Source of the DNA: Scytonema sp045865695
GTDB taxonomy: Bacteria; Cyanobacteriota; Cyanobacteriia; Cyanobacteriales; Nostocaceae
Direction of reading: 5' to 3'
NCBI RefSeq assembly: GCF_045865695.1
Contig: NZ_BAACAP010000239.1
Coordinates: 62,001 to 126,000 of the forward strand
Length of the DNA stretch: 64,000 bases
In this document: piece by piece, positions 16,333 through 24,726 of the stretch
Layout of the letters: each line of letters begins with the position of its first letter
Numbering within the stretch: the first letter of the stretch is position 1
Position numbers and translations under genes: made by a program
The notes under the pieces: generated by a model
Seen by the model: only the letters and a program-made list of their open reading frames with translations
Told to the model about the DNA's origin: nothing
Databases searched by the model: none

Positions 16333-17667
16333 TTAACTTGAATTGTTCTGACTTTGCTGTAAGTGCTGATGAATGTAGTCTACAAAAGGTTGATAAGCTG
16401 CTTCTGGAGAAAGCTTTTCCCTCACGTATTTATAAGCTTGTTCCTCCATCCATTGGCGTTTATCTGGATTGGTTAAAACTGTATGCACTGCCATTGCAAA
16501 ATCCTCAGCGGTATCTGCTACGAGTGTTGTTGTACCTACTATGTCACGCAATCCCTGAACCCCCACACTCGTAGACACACAAGCACGACCATAAGACATT
16601 GCCTCCACAAGTTTAATCTTTAAACCGCTACCAGCTAGCAAAGGAATAAGACAAACTTCAGCAGCACTGTATTCATGGTTTAAATCGTTGACCCTACCCA
16701 AAAGCCGAACATTAGGAAAAGTTTTTTGAATCAACTGACACACAGTTCCACATATATGGAGACTGCTATGTGGGCTTAACTCTAAGATTTTTGACCACAC
16801 ATTATCTAAAAACCATTGTAAACTATAAGCGTTATGAGGCGCAGAACTTCCCACAAATAAACAGCGACCCCGAATTTGCTCGGTGTTGTGAGAATGGCAA
16901 ACAACAGACATAGGTGTATATATGACCTTGCTGGAAGATGCCATTTCTTGTAGAATTTCAGCTTCTTCCTCTTGAATAGCTAACAAAACATGAGCCTTTT
17001 GTAACAGTATAGATTCTTTCTCATAATTCCATTCGGAAATATCTGCTTTTACGCCTATTTTTTTTAGCTCGGAAAATCTTCGATGAAGAAGATCGTGAGT
17101 TAATATAACTTTTAAGACCGATTTGTTAGTAGAAATAACATCAAATATACCACTGAGCCAAGCATAATTATTAATGACAACATCAGGTTGGAACTTAATA
17201 AAATGTGAATTGGCAAACGCTATCTCCTCTGACGTTGCTAAAAAATCCCAATCTTCATAGGAATATCTATGCATGGGAGTTAACTGTTGTTGGTCTCTCG
17301 CCGAACGATAAATATTTTTCAGCTTTTCTGGTAACTTGTCGTAAATCAACCGTAACGGCTCAATCAGCCAATTTGATAATGAGTTGAATCTCAACAGACA
17401 ATGACCTATCTTTATATTATTTCTAGCTGAAACCTTAGCAATGCTTGCCAAGGTCGGCGGAATGATACACCAAGGAACGTTACCATTAGGTGAGGAATTA
17501 AGAACTAAAAAATTAATTTCACAACCTGCTTTCTGCAAGTAGCTCATGAGATCCAAAATATAAGTAGCGTTACCGAAAGCCCCCTCGAAAGGAATCTCTC
17601 GGCTAATTATCTGAACCTTTATAGGACTCTGGACTGAGTTTTGCAACACATTTTTTCCCCCATTCAT
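16333..17667 (-). CDS. Glycosyltransferase family 4
   Basis: This gene encodes 444 residues starting MNGGKNVLQNSVQSPIKVQI. The N-terminal domain begins with IISREIPFEGAFGNATYILDLM, typical of GT4-like enzymes that bind an acceptor. The donor domain shows RCLFVGSSAPHNAYSLQWFL, then LLGRVNDLNHEYSAAEVCLIPLLAGSGLKIKLVEAM, in which the usual E-G-GLP loop is replaced by AGSGLKIKLVEAM as in a separate GT4 subgroup. It is not a close paralogue of its neighbours. It contributes one sugar-transfer step in the locus; specificity is unknown. The start has no strong ribosome-binding site, so initiation slightly further downstream is possible. Confidence 0.88.
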   Translation of the reverse strand: MNGGKNVLQNSVQSPIKVQIISREIPFEGAFGNATYILDLMSYLQKAGCEINFLVLNSSPNGNVPWCIIPPTLASIAKVSARNNIKIGHCLLRFNSLSNWLIEPLRLIYDKLPEKLKNIYRSARDQQQLTPMHRYSYEDWDFLATSEEIAFANSHFIKFQPDVVINNYAWLSGIFDVISTNKSVLKVILTHDLLHRRFSELKKIGVKADISEWNYEKESILLQKAHVLLAIQEEEAEILQEMASSSKVIYTPMSVVCHSHNTEQIRGRCLFVGSSAPHNAYSLQWFLDNVWSKILELSPHSSLHICGTVCQLIQKTFPNVRLLGRVNDLNHEYSAAEVCLIPLLAGSGLKIKLVEAMSYGRACVSTSVGVQGLRDIVGTTTLVADTAEDFAMAVHTVLTNPDKRQWMEEQAYKYVREKLSPEAAYQPFVDYIHQHLQQSQNNSS

Positions 17668-17726
17668 AAATTTTTTAACCTGACAATTGTTTTAAGAGGA
17701 TGTTTGTACAGTCTACCGTTGTATTA

Positions 17727-17969
17727 AGATCCCCCCTAGCCCCCCTTAAAAAGGGGGGAAATACTTTCAAAGTTACCCTTAAAAATGGAGAAAATACTTT
17801 CAAAGTTACCCTTAAAAATGGGGAAAATACTTTCAAAGTTACCCTTAAAAATGGGGAAAATACTTTCAAAGTCCCTCTTAAAAATGGGGAAAATACTCTC
17901 AAAGTCCCTCTTAAAAATGGGGAAAATACTCTCAAAGTCCCCCTTAAAAAGGGGGATTTAGGGGGATCT
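17727..17969. repeat. 33-bp tandem array inside an AGATCCCCCCTAG palindromic element
   Basis: Six 33-bp units (17745-17942) plus a partial unit, each like CTTAAAAATGGGGAAAATAC followed by TTTCAAAGTTACC. The outer ends are inverted: AGATCCCCCCTAGCCCCCC on the left and GGGGGATTTAGGGGGATCT on the right, which is a common cyanobacterial palindromic repeat. The unit is a multiple of three, so both strands stay open and give spurious repetitive ORFs. There are no spacers, so it is not CRISPR. It fills most of the 397-bp gap 17668-18064. Confidence 0.88.
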
Positions 17970-18013
17970 AGAATTTTGGATACATCAGTCATCACTTTCA
18001 AAACATCCTCTAA

Positions 18014-18065
18014 GTAGGGTGGGCATTGCCCACCGTTTGCTGTTGGTGGGCATTGCCCACCCTAC
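18014..18065. repeat. GTAGGGTGGGCATTGCCCACC inverted-repeat element
   Basis: A near-perfect 52-bp palindrome: a 21-base arm, the ten-base spacer GTTTGCTGTT, and the complementary arm ending CACCCTAC. The final base is the first base of the reverse-complemented stop codon of the downstream-reading glycosyltransferase gene (18065). A hairpin here could act as a 3' end stabiliser or terminator for that gene, although no U-run follows. Confidence 0.8.
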
Positions 18066-19369
18066 TATAAATAAGCAGTTTTATAAGCAGCAATCGTCTG
18101 TTGGGTACATTTTTCCCAACTAAACTTTTTCGCCTGTTCTAGAGATTTCTGGGACATAGATTGCTGCAATCTGGGCTGGTTATAAAGCTCAAGCAAACTG
18201 TGACAAAGTGTATCGGTGTCTTTGGGATCAACCATAATTCCCGCATCACCAACAACTTCCGGTAGAGAGGAGGTGTTTGAGGTAATCACAGGAATGCCAC
18301 ACTGCATAGCTTCTAGTGGTGGTAAACCAAAACCCTCGTAGAAGGAGGGATAGACGAAGGCAATTGCACCACTATATACAGCCGCCAAGTCTTCATCAGC
18401 AACATAACCTGTGGCAATAATGCGGTCTTTTAAGCTGGAATGACTGGAGATTTCAGCAAAAATTTTGTCATATTTCCAACCTTTTGCTCCTACTAAAACA
18501 AGATTTAAATCTTGGATCTTTTCTTGTTGAATGAGTTGAAGAAAGCATCGAATTGTTTGGTCAATATTTTTTCTTGGTTCTAGGGTACTTAAACTGAGAA
18601 GATAGGGTGCATTTGGTATATTATATTTACTACAAGTGGCTTTAATTTGTTGAGAATCGGAGCAAGGATAGAAAAGTTTTGAGGCAGCTAAATGAGTCAC
18701 AAAAACTTTGGAAGGGTCAATGATACTTGAGTAATTACATAAGTCATTTTTAGTTGAGTGAGAAACGCATAAAACCCAAGATTCAGGATCTAAGCTTGAA
18801 ATAGCTTTTTTGACTAGAACCTTGTCTAATTCAAAAAACTCTGGATGTATTATTGGGATTAAATCGTGTACTGTGAGAAATTTTTTTATAGGAGTTGCGG
18901 CTTTTGTTATTTCATCAGGAATTGGCTCATAAGGTGAATGATATATGTCGGCTTCCGCAAGACTATCGCGTGTTATCGGTTTGTAAAAAAGTTCTATACT
19001 TTGCGATACATAAGTCAAAGCCTTTCTAAACGCCTTCAGCTTTAATATTTCAGGTGAGAATTTTTTTGAATCAGGAACGTTTTCAAGTTTTTGATTGAGT
19101 TCGCGATAGACTGTGTAGAAACCTCGCCTCAATTTTACGTTTTTGCAGTCATAACTTAGAGGGACTTCCGCTAGTTCTGGATTTGATTCTAAGTAACCGA
19201 GAACCTCGCATAATCTCATAGAAAGACCGTGCGTACAGAAAATTAAATCGCACTCTTGTGAATTTTTCAGACCGTAAGCTAAATTCTCAACAACTCTAAA
19301 AATTCCCGTGCGACAAGAAGGATGATAGAAACCCGTTCCTAGCCATGAGATGTCGTATAAAACTTTCAT
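18065..19369 (-). CDS. Glycosyltransferase family 4 (paralogue of the 12555 gene)
   Basis: This gene encodes 434 residues from the start MKVLYDISWLGTGFYHP. The frame opens 18 bases earlier, but the sister genes begin with the same M-K/R-VLY pattern, which supports 19369. The motifs are GIFRVVENLAYGLKN, DIYHSPYEPIPDEI, TVHDLIPIIHPEFF, SLSTLEPRKNIDQTIRCF, GYVADEDLAAVYSGA and EGFGLPPLEAM with the paired glutamates. It is a duplicate of the gene at 12555-13892, with the same enzyme class and possibly the same or an adjacent linkage. The gap from the ABC permease stop is only 18 bp, so the two are co-translated. The stop codon begins in a palindromic repeat. Confidence 0.93.
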   Translation of the reverse strand: MKVLYDISWLGTGFYHPSCRTGIFRVVENLAYGLKNSQECDLIFCTHGLSMRLCEVLGYLESNPELAEVPLSYDCKNVKLRRGFYTVYRELNQKLENVPDSKKFSPEILKLKAFRKALTYVSQSIELFYKPITRDSLAEADIYHSPYEPIPDEITKAATPIKKFLTVHDLIPIIHPEFFELDKVLVKKAISSLDPESWVLCVSHSTKNDLCNYSSIIDPSKVFVTHLAASKLFYPCSDSQQIKATCSKYNIPNAPYLLSLSTLEPRKNIDQTIRCFLQLIQQEKIQDLNLVLVGAKGWKYDKIFAEISSHSSLKDRIIATGYVADEDLAAVYSGAIAFVYPSFYEGFGLPPLEAMQCGIPVITSNTSSLPEVVGDAGIMVDPKDTDTLCHSLLELYNQPRLQQSMSQKSLEQAKKFSWEKCTQQTIAAYKTAYL

Positions 19370-19387
19370 ACACCCAACGTCATACAC

Positions 19388-20254
19388 CTAAATCACATCG
19401 GCAAAAGTTCGTTCCATTTTGCGGAAGTACCAAATACCAGTCCACAGAACTAGAACCACAATTAGTAAAGAGAGTCCAAAACCTGGTAAATATATCTGGG
19501 AGTCACCACCCAAAATAGCCCATCTGAAACCGTCAATCACTCCTACCATGGGGTTAAGAGAATACAGCAGCCGCCACTGTTCGGGAACAATTTTGCTGCT
19601 AAAACCTACAGGTGAAATGTACAGACCAAACTGCACTAGAAACGCTACGATATAGCGGAAATCCCGGTACTCTACAGTCAAAGCTGCTAGCCACAATCCC
19701 GCACCTATTGAGGCTGCGAAGGCAATGAGAATAAACAAAGGAAGTGTTATTATCCGCCAATCCGGTACAAAGTTATACCATGCCATCAGTGCTAGCAAAA
19801 TCATACCGGAGACCATAAAGTCTACAAAGCTGACAATGACAGCGCTTGTTGGCACAATCAGACGAGGAAAATAAACTTTAGAAAGTAAGTTTGCGTTGTT
19901 AACCAGGCTATTGCTGCATTCAGTTAATGCCCCAGAGAAAAACTGCCAAGGCAACATCCCAGCAAACACGAGAATTGGATAAGGCGCGTTACCTTCACTA
20001 GGTAGCTTTGCTAAAGTGCTAAACACTATTGTGAAGACAACCATTGTTAGAAAGGGGCGAATCAATGCCCATGCTATCCCAATTGCAGTTTGCTTGTAAC
20101 GTACCAAGATATCGCGCCATGCTAAGAAGTAGAAGAGTTCTCTATATCTCCACAAGTCCTTCCAGTACTGGCTTTCAGTCCGCCCCGCTTCAATTAAGAG
20201 TTCTTCTCTGTCCGCTAACTTGTCCTTTGTTACTTGTCCTTTGTTATTTGTCAT
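19388..20254 (-). CDS. Polysaccharide export ABC permease, Wzm-like (ABC-2)
   Basis: This gene encodes 288 residues with about six membrane helices. The amphipathic start of the ABC-2 fold (RYRELFYFLAWRDILVRYKQT, about 36-56) is followed by IGIAWALIRPFLTMVVFTIV, and later GLYISPVGFSSKIVPEQWR and LYSLNPMVGVIDGFRWAIL, which are family signatures of Wzm/TagG-type permeases. It forms the channel with the Wzt-like ATPase encoded at 14896-16176. The first codons (MTNNKGQVTKDK) are written by a heptanucleotide repeat array, so the real N-terminus is uncertain; a GTG at codon 8 or a later TTG are alternatives. Confidence 0.92.
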   Translation of the reverse strand: MTNNKGQVTKDKLADREELLIEAGRTESQYWKDLWRYRELFYFLAWRDILVRYKQTAIGIAWALIRPFLTMVVFTIVFSTLAKLPSEGNAPYPILVFAGMLPWQFFSGALTECSNSLVNNANLLSKVYFPRLIVPTSAVIVSFVDFMVSGMILLALMAWYNFVPDWRIITLPLFILIAFAASIGAGLWLAALTVEYRDFRYIVAFLVQFGLYISPVGFSSKIVPEQWRLLYSLNPMVGVIDGFRWAILGGDSQIYLPGFGLSLLIVVLVLWTGIWYFRKMERTFADVI

Positions 20255-20335
20255 TTGTTTTTTGTCATTTGTTATTTGTCATTTGTCATTTGTTATTTGT
20301 CATTTGTCATTTGTCCTTTGTCCTTTGTTCAATAA
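20219..20335. repeat. Heptanucleotide array (ATTTGTC/CTTTGTT)
   Basis: About 16 tandem seven-base units (ATTTGTC, ATTTGTT, CTTTGTC and variants) between the GT2 gene at 20390 and the Wzm-like gene. The first dozen codons of the Wzm-like gene lie inside the array. Such arrays are known from heterocystous cyanobacteria; a regulatory role is not established. Confidence 0.85.
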
Positions 20336-20389
20336 TTTTTTGCCAATCCCCTATCCCTAGTCCCCAATCGCCAATCGCCAATCGCCAAC

Positions 20390-21346
20390 TCAAGTTGAAA
20401 GACCTAACAGACGTAGGCGCAAGTAACGACTCAGACTTCGCACTCCATCGTAACCTTGCGAACCAAATAAACGTATCATTGCGATCGCTAAACTCAATCG
20501 CCAGTATTTTTCAGAAAACCTGACTTGTGCATATTGTAATACGGCTTGCTTGCGGAGGTTAGCTGCTTTTTTATAGTCTCCCTCATCTACAGCTAACCAC
20601 GCTAAACCTAGAAAAATGTTGGCGTAACATCGATTTCTCAAATACAGCAAATCTAGAGGGACTAATTGAAATGTTTTTTCAATTACCTGACGCAAATCCT
20701 GAACCATTTTTTGATTGTTTCTAGAGAAGCTGTTAGGAAGTTGTCGATAGCGGAGGAGAGGTTCTTTCACCACTGCAATAGGATAATGGAAAGCAATGCG
20801 AACCCACATATCTAAGTCTGGTGCATATGCTAAAGTGCGATCGAATAATCCCACAGTATCAAAGCAAGAACGACGCACCATTGTCGAACTTCCACTAGAA
20901 ATCATGTCTTTTTCTAGAATTTCAGCCCATGCCTTTCCTTCAACATCAGAAGCATAGACTCTTCCTATAGAATTGTTATCTTTATCAACTAAAAGCGTCC
21001 AAGTATATACCATTCCGACTTCTGGATTTTCATCCAAGCAACGGACTTGCTTTTCTAACTTAGTTGGTTCCCACAAATCATCAGCATCTAAAAAGGCTAT
21101 ATACTCCCCTTGAGAGTTGTTAATTCCCGTATTTCGTGCTACAGATACCCGTTGGTTTTCTTGAGTAATTAGTTTCACTCGCGGGTCTGTCACTTGAGAA
21201 GCCCATTCAACAATTTTATCTGTACTGCCATCATTAACAATCAGCACTTCAAAGTCAGTGAAGGTTTGGTTGAGAACACTGTCCAAAGTTTCTGGCAAAA
21301 AAGCCATGGCATTGTAAGCAGGAATAACAACAGTAACTTTCGGCAT
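20390..21346 (-). CDS. Glycosyltransferase family 2
   Basis: This gene encodes 318 residues. The GT-A core at the N-terminus shows PKVTVVIPAYNAMAFLPETL, FEVLIVNDGSTDKIVEW and GEYIAFLDADDLWEPTKLEKQ, including the DADD metal-binding motif. A middle segment, SGSSTMVRRSCFDTVGLFD, then LDMWVRIAFHYP, is usual for this GT2 subgroup. The C-terminal part is helical and basic. It is a close relative of the gene at 23109-24110, with a shared architecture throughout and the same C-terminal repeat-free extension. The function is one sugar addition in the glycan repeat, specificity unknown. Only one base separates it from the upstream GT4 gene. Confidence 0.92.
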   Translation of the reverse strand: MPKVTVVIPAYNAMAFLPETLDSVLNQTFTDFEVLIVNDGSTDKIVEWASQVTDPRVKLITQENQRVSVARNTGINNSQGEYIAFLDADDLWEPTKLEKQVRCLDENPEVGMVYTWTLLVDKDNNSIGRVYASDVEGKAWAEILEKDMISSGSSTMVRRSCFDTVGLFDRTLAYAPDLDMWVRIAFHYPIAVVKEPLLRYRQLPNSFSRNNQKMVQDLRQVIEKTFQLVPLDLLYLRNRCYANIFLGLAWLAVDEGDYKKAANLRKQAVLQYAQVRFSEKYWRLSLAIAMIRLFGSQGYDGVRSLSRYLRLRLLGLST

Positions 21347-21347
21347 A

Positions 21348-22739
21348 TTACCCCCTAATTAAAAACTCACATAATTGCTTGCCAATGACATCAGGCGCAA
21401 AGTATTCTTCTATTCGACGACGCGCACGTCTGCCTAACTCGTGCCTCCAAGTTTCATCGTCTAGAACTCGACCAAGTGCTAGCGCTAGTGCTGTGGCATC
21501 TTCCCGTGGCACAACTAAACCGCCGGACATCTCGCCTCCTTCAAGTATATCTGGCACGCCAGGAGCATCGGCTGCTACGACAGGCAAACCACAAGCCATT
21601 GCTTCAATTGGTGCTATTGGAAAACCTTCATGTCGAGAGGGAAGGGTATAAACATCAGCAGCAAAGAGGTAGGGTTTGACGACACTATGATTGACAAATT
21701 CATTTCTCCACATCACTCCCCGGAGTTGCATTGCTGCAATCTGTTGACGTAGAGTTTCAGTATCGGGACCCGTTCCTACCAATAGTAAGCGTAAATCTGT
21801 TTTAGGGCGAGCGTGACAAATTTGATACCAAGCCTTGAGTAAGATATCTAACCCTTTACGATGGAGATCTATACGCCCGTGATAAACCACTACTTTTGCA
21901 TCAAGGGGGATATCAAGTGCAGCCCGTGCTTCACTTCGATCTATAGGACTCCATTTTGCCAAGTCTATTGGGTTAAAAATGCGAGCTATTTTTGCATCTG
22001 GTGTATTATAACGCTTGCGGACTCGCTGAATCTCGGTTTGCGGAGCGATGATTAAACCCGTGCAGTTCCGAAAAGCAAATTGGCGAAAGGGATATTCCAG
22101 TAAGCTGTGCGTTTCAGTCCCTCCTTGGAAAGTCGCGAAGACAGGTAACTTCATCAACTGTCCTAAAAGCACGCAAGTATCAAAGCGGGCGTATTCATAC
22201 TCCTGACACAAGATAGCCTGACAACCCTCACGCTTTATTTCTCGCGCTAGCAAATCTAAGGGTGTAGAAAGGTAAGTTCCTAAACTCTGGGCTAGATTTT
22301 TAAACCTTGTCAGCAAGGATCGACGAGTGACATTCGAGTCTTGGATATCTTTAAAAGCTTGTCCTTCTCTTGCACCGTAAAAGCTAAGTGCTTTCCGTCT
22401 CACTGCACGGTAAGCAAGATAGCTTTTCGATGCGGGTAATACGCAAATTGTTGCACCAGTCGGCACGTGGGTAAAACGCGAAACCTCAGTAAAACGAGCG
22501 GAAATGCAGAAAAGTACTGTCCTGACTCCAACTGTTTGCAATGCTAAAGTGTAGCCATACATCCAGTTTGCTACAAACTCATTACAATAAGTTTCAAAAG
22601 AAATATCAATATGATCTAAAAAATCATCAATCAGATCCATACAATGCAAGAATGCGATCGCAGGTTCTGTTTGATTCTTTGCATCTAGTGGTGGTTCTTG
22701 AATTATATCCTGTTTTTTTAAGGTTTTATAGTCTAACAT
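21348..22739 (-). CDS. Glycosyltransferase family 4
   Basis: This gene encodes 463 residues starting MLDYKTLKKQDIIQ. The N-terminal domain carries AIAFLHCMDLIDDFLDHID and later CQAILCQEYEYARFDTCVLL. The donor domain has VVYHGRIDLHRKGLDILLKA, LRLLLVGTGPDTETLRQQI and HEGFPIAPIEAMACGLPVVAAD, the E-x7-E loop of GT4. The subgroup differs from the four paralogous GT4 enzymes elsewhere in this locus. It transfers one sugar in glycan assembly; donor and acceptor are unknown. It shares the transcription unit with the GT2 gene downstream, with a one-base gap and a G-rich ribosome-binding site between them. Confidence 0.92.
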   Translation of the reverse strand: MLDYKTLKKQDIIQEPPLDAKNQTEPAIAFLHCMDLIDDFLDHIDISFETYCNEFVANWMYGYTLALQTVGVRTVLFCISARFTEVSRFTHVPTGATICVLPASKSYLAYRAVRRKALSFYGAREGQAFKDIQDSNVTRRSLLTRFKNLAQSLGTYLSTPLDLLAREIKREGCQAILCQEYEYARFDTCVLLGQLMKLPVFATFQGGTETHSLLEYPFRQFAFRNCTGLIIAPQTEIQRVRKRYNTPDAKIARIFNPIDLAKWSPIDRSEARAALDIPLDAKVVVYHGRIDLHRKGLDILLKAWYQICHARPKTDLRLLLVGTGPDTETLRQQIAAMQLRGVMWRNEFVNHSVVKPYLFAADVYTLPSRHEGFPIAPIEAMACGLPVVAADAPGVPDILEGGEMSGGLVVPREDATALALALGRVLDDETWRHELGRRARRRIEEYFAPDVIGKQLCEFLIRG

Positions 22740-22850
22740 TGTTTTAGCGAGTCAGGAATTGGAAGTTGGGAATAGGGACACTTTGAGAATATTTCCCCCT
22801 TTTTAAGCTACGTTGTACACACAAGTCTGTAATAGCTTATAGTTCGAGGT

Positions 22851-22952
22851 TTTAGCGTCAGTTTTACCCCACCCTAACCCTCCCCTTGGAAAGGGGAGGG
22901 AACTTGATTTTCAGTTTCCCCCCTTTATAAGGGGGGATTAAGGGGGGTAAAT
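22851..22952. repeat. Composite G/C-rich dispersed repeat, copy A
   Basis: About 100 bp made of TTTACCCCACCCTAACCCTC with CCCTT/AAGGGGAGGG, then TTCCCCCCTTTATAAGGGGG, then GATTAAGGGGGGTAAAT. The reverse complement of the same composite is at 48803-48905, and its first half is at 53683-53724. Both halves are palindromic. There is no ORF. It lies in the 369-bp gap 22740-23108, which holds no gene. Confidence 0.82.
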
Positions 22953-23044
22953 TCGACTTGTGTGTACACAGGTTTTATGCAGTCTTCTTTTAAAGCTTTC
23001 TGGATCGGGGGATTAAGGGGGGTAAATTCGACTTGTGTGTACAC
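22931..23044. repeat. 38-bp direct repeat pair
   Basis: GGGGGATTAAGGGGGGTAAA followed by TTCGACTTGTGTGTACAC occurs twice, ending at 22969 and at 23044, separated by about 38 bp of other sequence. An inverted remnant (TTGTACACACAAG) lies near 22813. The first copy overlaps the end of composite repeat A. This suggests repeated insertion or local duplication of a palindromic element. Confidence 0.75.
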
Positions 23045-23108
23045 CTTAGCCTTTTTCTGGGAGGCTGGGGGCAATCTCAATCCAAAGATAGACTTGACAA
23101 ACATCCTC

Positions 23109-24110
23109 TTATACAGAACTAGTGAATTTATCAGTAATTTTGAAACTACGAATAGCAGTCAACTTTAAAATTTGACGACGCAAAGCATAAACGATTTCCA
23201 GTAAATTGTTATAGCCATTATTACCAAACAACTGTAATGCTCTTGTCGCTAAACTCAAGCGGATGTATTCGCGAGAATAGCGTAGCTGAGGATAGTATAC
23301 AAGAGATGAGCGACTAAATTGAATCGCTCTTTTGTAATCTTTATCGTAACTTTGCAAAGCTTTCCAACCCAAACAGAGGTAAGCATAACCGTAACTGCGG
23401 TTTTTTAAGTACAATAACTCTTGAGGTACATCTCGAAATGTTTTCTCAATTACAAAACGAAAAGATTCTTCGAGCAACGCTAAATTTTTAGATAAACTAT
23501 TAGGAATCTGTCGATAGTAATAAAGTGGTTCTTTGATAACAGCGAAGGGGTAATGAGCGGAGATACGAATCCACAAATCCCAATCTTCTGCAAAATGTAA
23601 ATTTGGTTCAAATCCCCCTACTTTGTCCAAACAACAGCGCCGAACCATCACTGAAGAGCAAGCTATTTTATTCGACTCAACAAGTTCTTTCCAAACTTCT
23701 CCTTCTACAAAAGAAGTCATGATTCTCCCTGTCGATTTGCCATGACAATCTACTAAAGCCATACTCGTATGTACCAAACCCACTTTTGGATTTTCATCCA
23801 AACAACGGACTTGTTTTTCTAGCTTAGTTTCCTGCCATAAATCGTCAGCATCTAAAAATGCTATATACTCGCCTCTAGCATGGGCAATACCCGTATTACG
23901 TGCTACAGATACACCTTGGTTCTTTTGAGAAATCAGTTTCACTCGCGGATCTGCTATTTCAGAAGTCCACTGAATGATATTGTCAGTACTTCCATCATCA
24001 ATAATTAATACTTCAAAGTCGGTAAAAGTTTGCTGCAAAACACTCTCCAGAGTTTCTGGGAGATATTTCATTGAATTGTATGCTGGAATGACAACGGTAA
24101 GTTTGGGCAT
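23109..24110 (-). CDS. Glycosyltransferase family 2
   Basis: This gene encodes 333 residues from MPKLTVVIPAYNSMKY. An upstream in-frame ATG at 24137 would add MLIANPQSP, which is repeat-encoded (GATTGGGGATTGGCAATTA), so the later start is preferred. The GT-A motifs are FEVLIIDDGSTDNIIQW, GEYIAFLDADDLWQETKLEKQ and CSSVMVRRCCLDKVGGFE, then EDWDLWIRISAHYP. It is a paralogue of the GT2 gene at 20390. It probably adds a single sugar to the lipid-linked glycan; specificity is unknown. The ATG itself sits at the border of the upstream GATTGGGG repeat. Confidence 0.91.
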   Translation of the reverse strand: MPKLTVVIPAYNSMKYLPETLESVLQQTFTDFEVLIIDDGSTDNIIQWTSEIADPRVKLISQKNQGVSVARNTGIAHARGEYIAFLDADDLWQETKLEKQVRCLDENPKVGLVHTSMALVDCHGKSTGRIMTSFVEGEVWKELVESNKIACSSVMVRRCCLDKVGGFEPNLHFAEDWDLWIRISAHYPFAVIKEPLYYYRQIPNSLSKNLALLEESFRFVIEKTFRDVPQELLYLKNRSYGYAYLCLGWKALQSYDKDYKRAIQFSRSSLVYYPQLRYSREYIRLSLATRALQLFGNNGYNNLLEIVYALRRQILKLTAIRSFKITDKFTSSV

Positions 24111-24206
24111 TGGGGATTGGGGATTGGCAATTAACAACTATCCACTAACAACTAATAACTAACAACTAACAACTAACAACTAACAACTATCCACTAACAA
24201 CTAACA
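24110..24206. repeat. GATTGGGG repeat followed by AACAACT heptamer array
   Basis: ATTGGGGATTGGGGATTGGC is followed by tandem AACAACT-type heptamers with TATCCACT variants. The left end touches the ATG of the GT2 gene. The right end supplies the last codons (VVSG) and TAG stop of the acyltransferase gene at 24187. Confidence 0.8.
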
Positions 24207-24726
24207 CAGATTTCTTTGTCATCCGAATAATTTTTGCAGGATTACCTGCAACAACAGCCCCTCTAGGAACATCTTTAACAACAACAGAACCGGCTCCAAT
24301 AACTGCATTATCGCCAATTGTAATTTCACCAAGAATGACAACATTAGCACCAATCTCTACATTATTTCCTATTTTTGGCGAACCACCGATCGAGCCATCG
24401 TGGAGTTTTTTGTTCCCTATTGTTGTTGAATGTCTGAGAATGCAATTGTTCCCAATGATAGTGTCGCGATTGATAACTAATCCACGCGCATGATGCAGTT
24501 TTATTCTGTTTCCAACGCGGGTATCCCATGGCAATTCTACGCCCAATATCCAATCGACGACGAATAGATATAAACCATAATAAAACTTGGATATCAAAGA
24601 AAAAGGAGTTGGTAAATCGCCAAGCTTTTGTCCTATCCGAAACATTAATAATATGAGACGGGATTTCAAACTCGTGTCTTGATTGATCTTCCAGTCTTGT
24701 AGTATGTAATTCATAAATTTATTCAT
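24187..24726 (-). CDS. Hexapeptide-repeat acyltransferase
   Basis: This gene encodes 179 residues of the serine-acetyltransferase-like left-handed beta-helix family. The hexapeptide pattern is visible from about residue 80: LHHARGLVINRDTIIGNNC, RHSTTIGNKK, then IGNNVEIGANVVILGEITIG and NAVIGAGSVVVKDVPRGAVV ending GNPAKIIR. The histidine in LHHARG is in the usual catalytic place. It probably O-acetylates a sugar of the exported polysaccharide using acetyl-CoA. The ATG overlaps the stop of the upstream Wzy-like gene by eight bases (ATGAATAA), implying translational coupling. The C-terminal end is formed by a heptanucleotide repeat. Confidence 0.88.
   Translation of the reverse strand: MNKFMNYILQDWKINQDTSLKSRLILLMFRIGQKLGDLPTPFSLISKFYYGLYLFVVDWILGVELPWDTRVGNRIKLHHARGLVINRDTIIGNNCILRHSTTIGNKKLHDGSIGGSPKIGNNVEIGANVVILGEITIGDNAVIGAGSVVVKDVPRGAVVAGNPAKIIRMTKKSVLVVSG

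Noticed and set aside
17727..17969. Possible CRISPR array
   Set aside because: The units are directly contiguous without spacers and no cas genes are near.
17675..18017. Two opposite-strand ORFs of about 105 residues in the tandem array
   Set aside because: They exist only because the 33-bp unit is a multiple of three; the products are pure repeat peptides.
20044..20523. Plus-strand 159-residue frame
   Set aside because: It reads through the heptanucleotide array and overlaps two real genes on the other strand.
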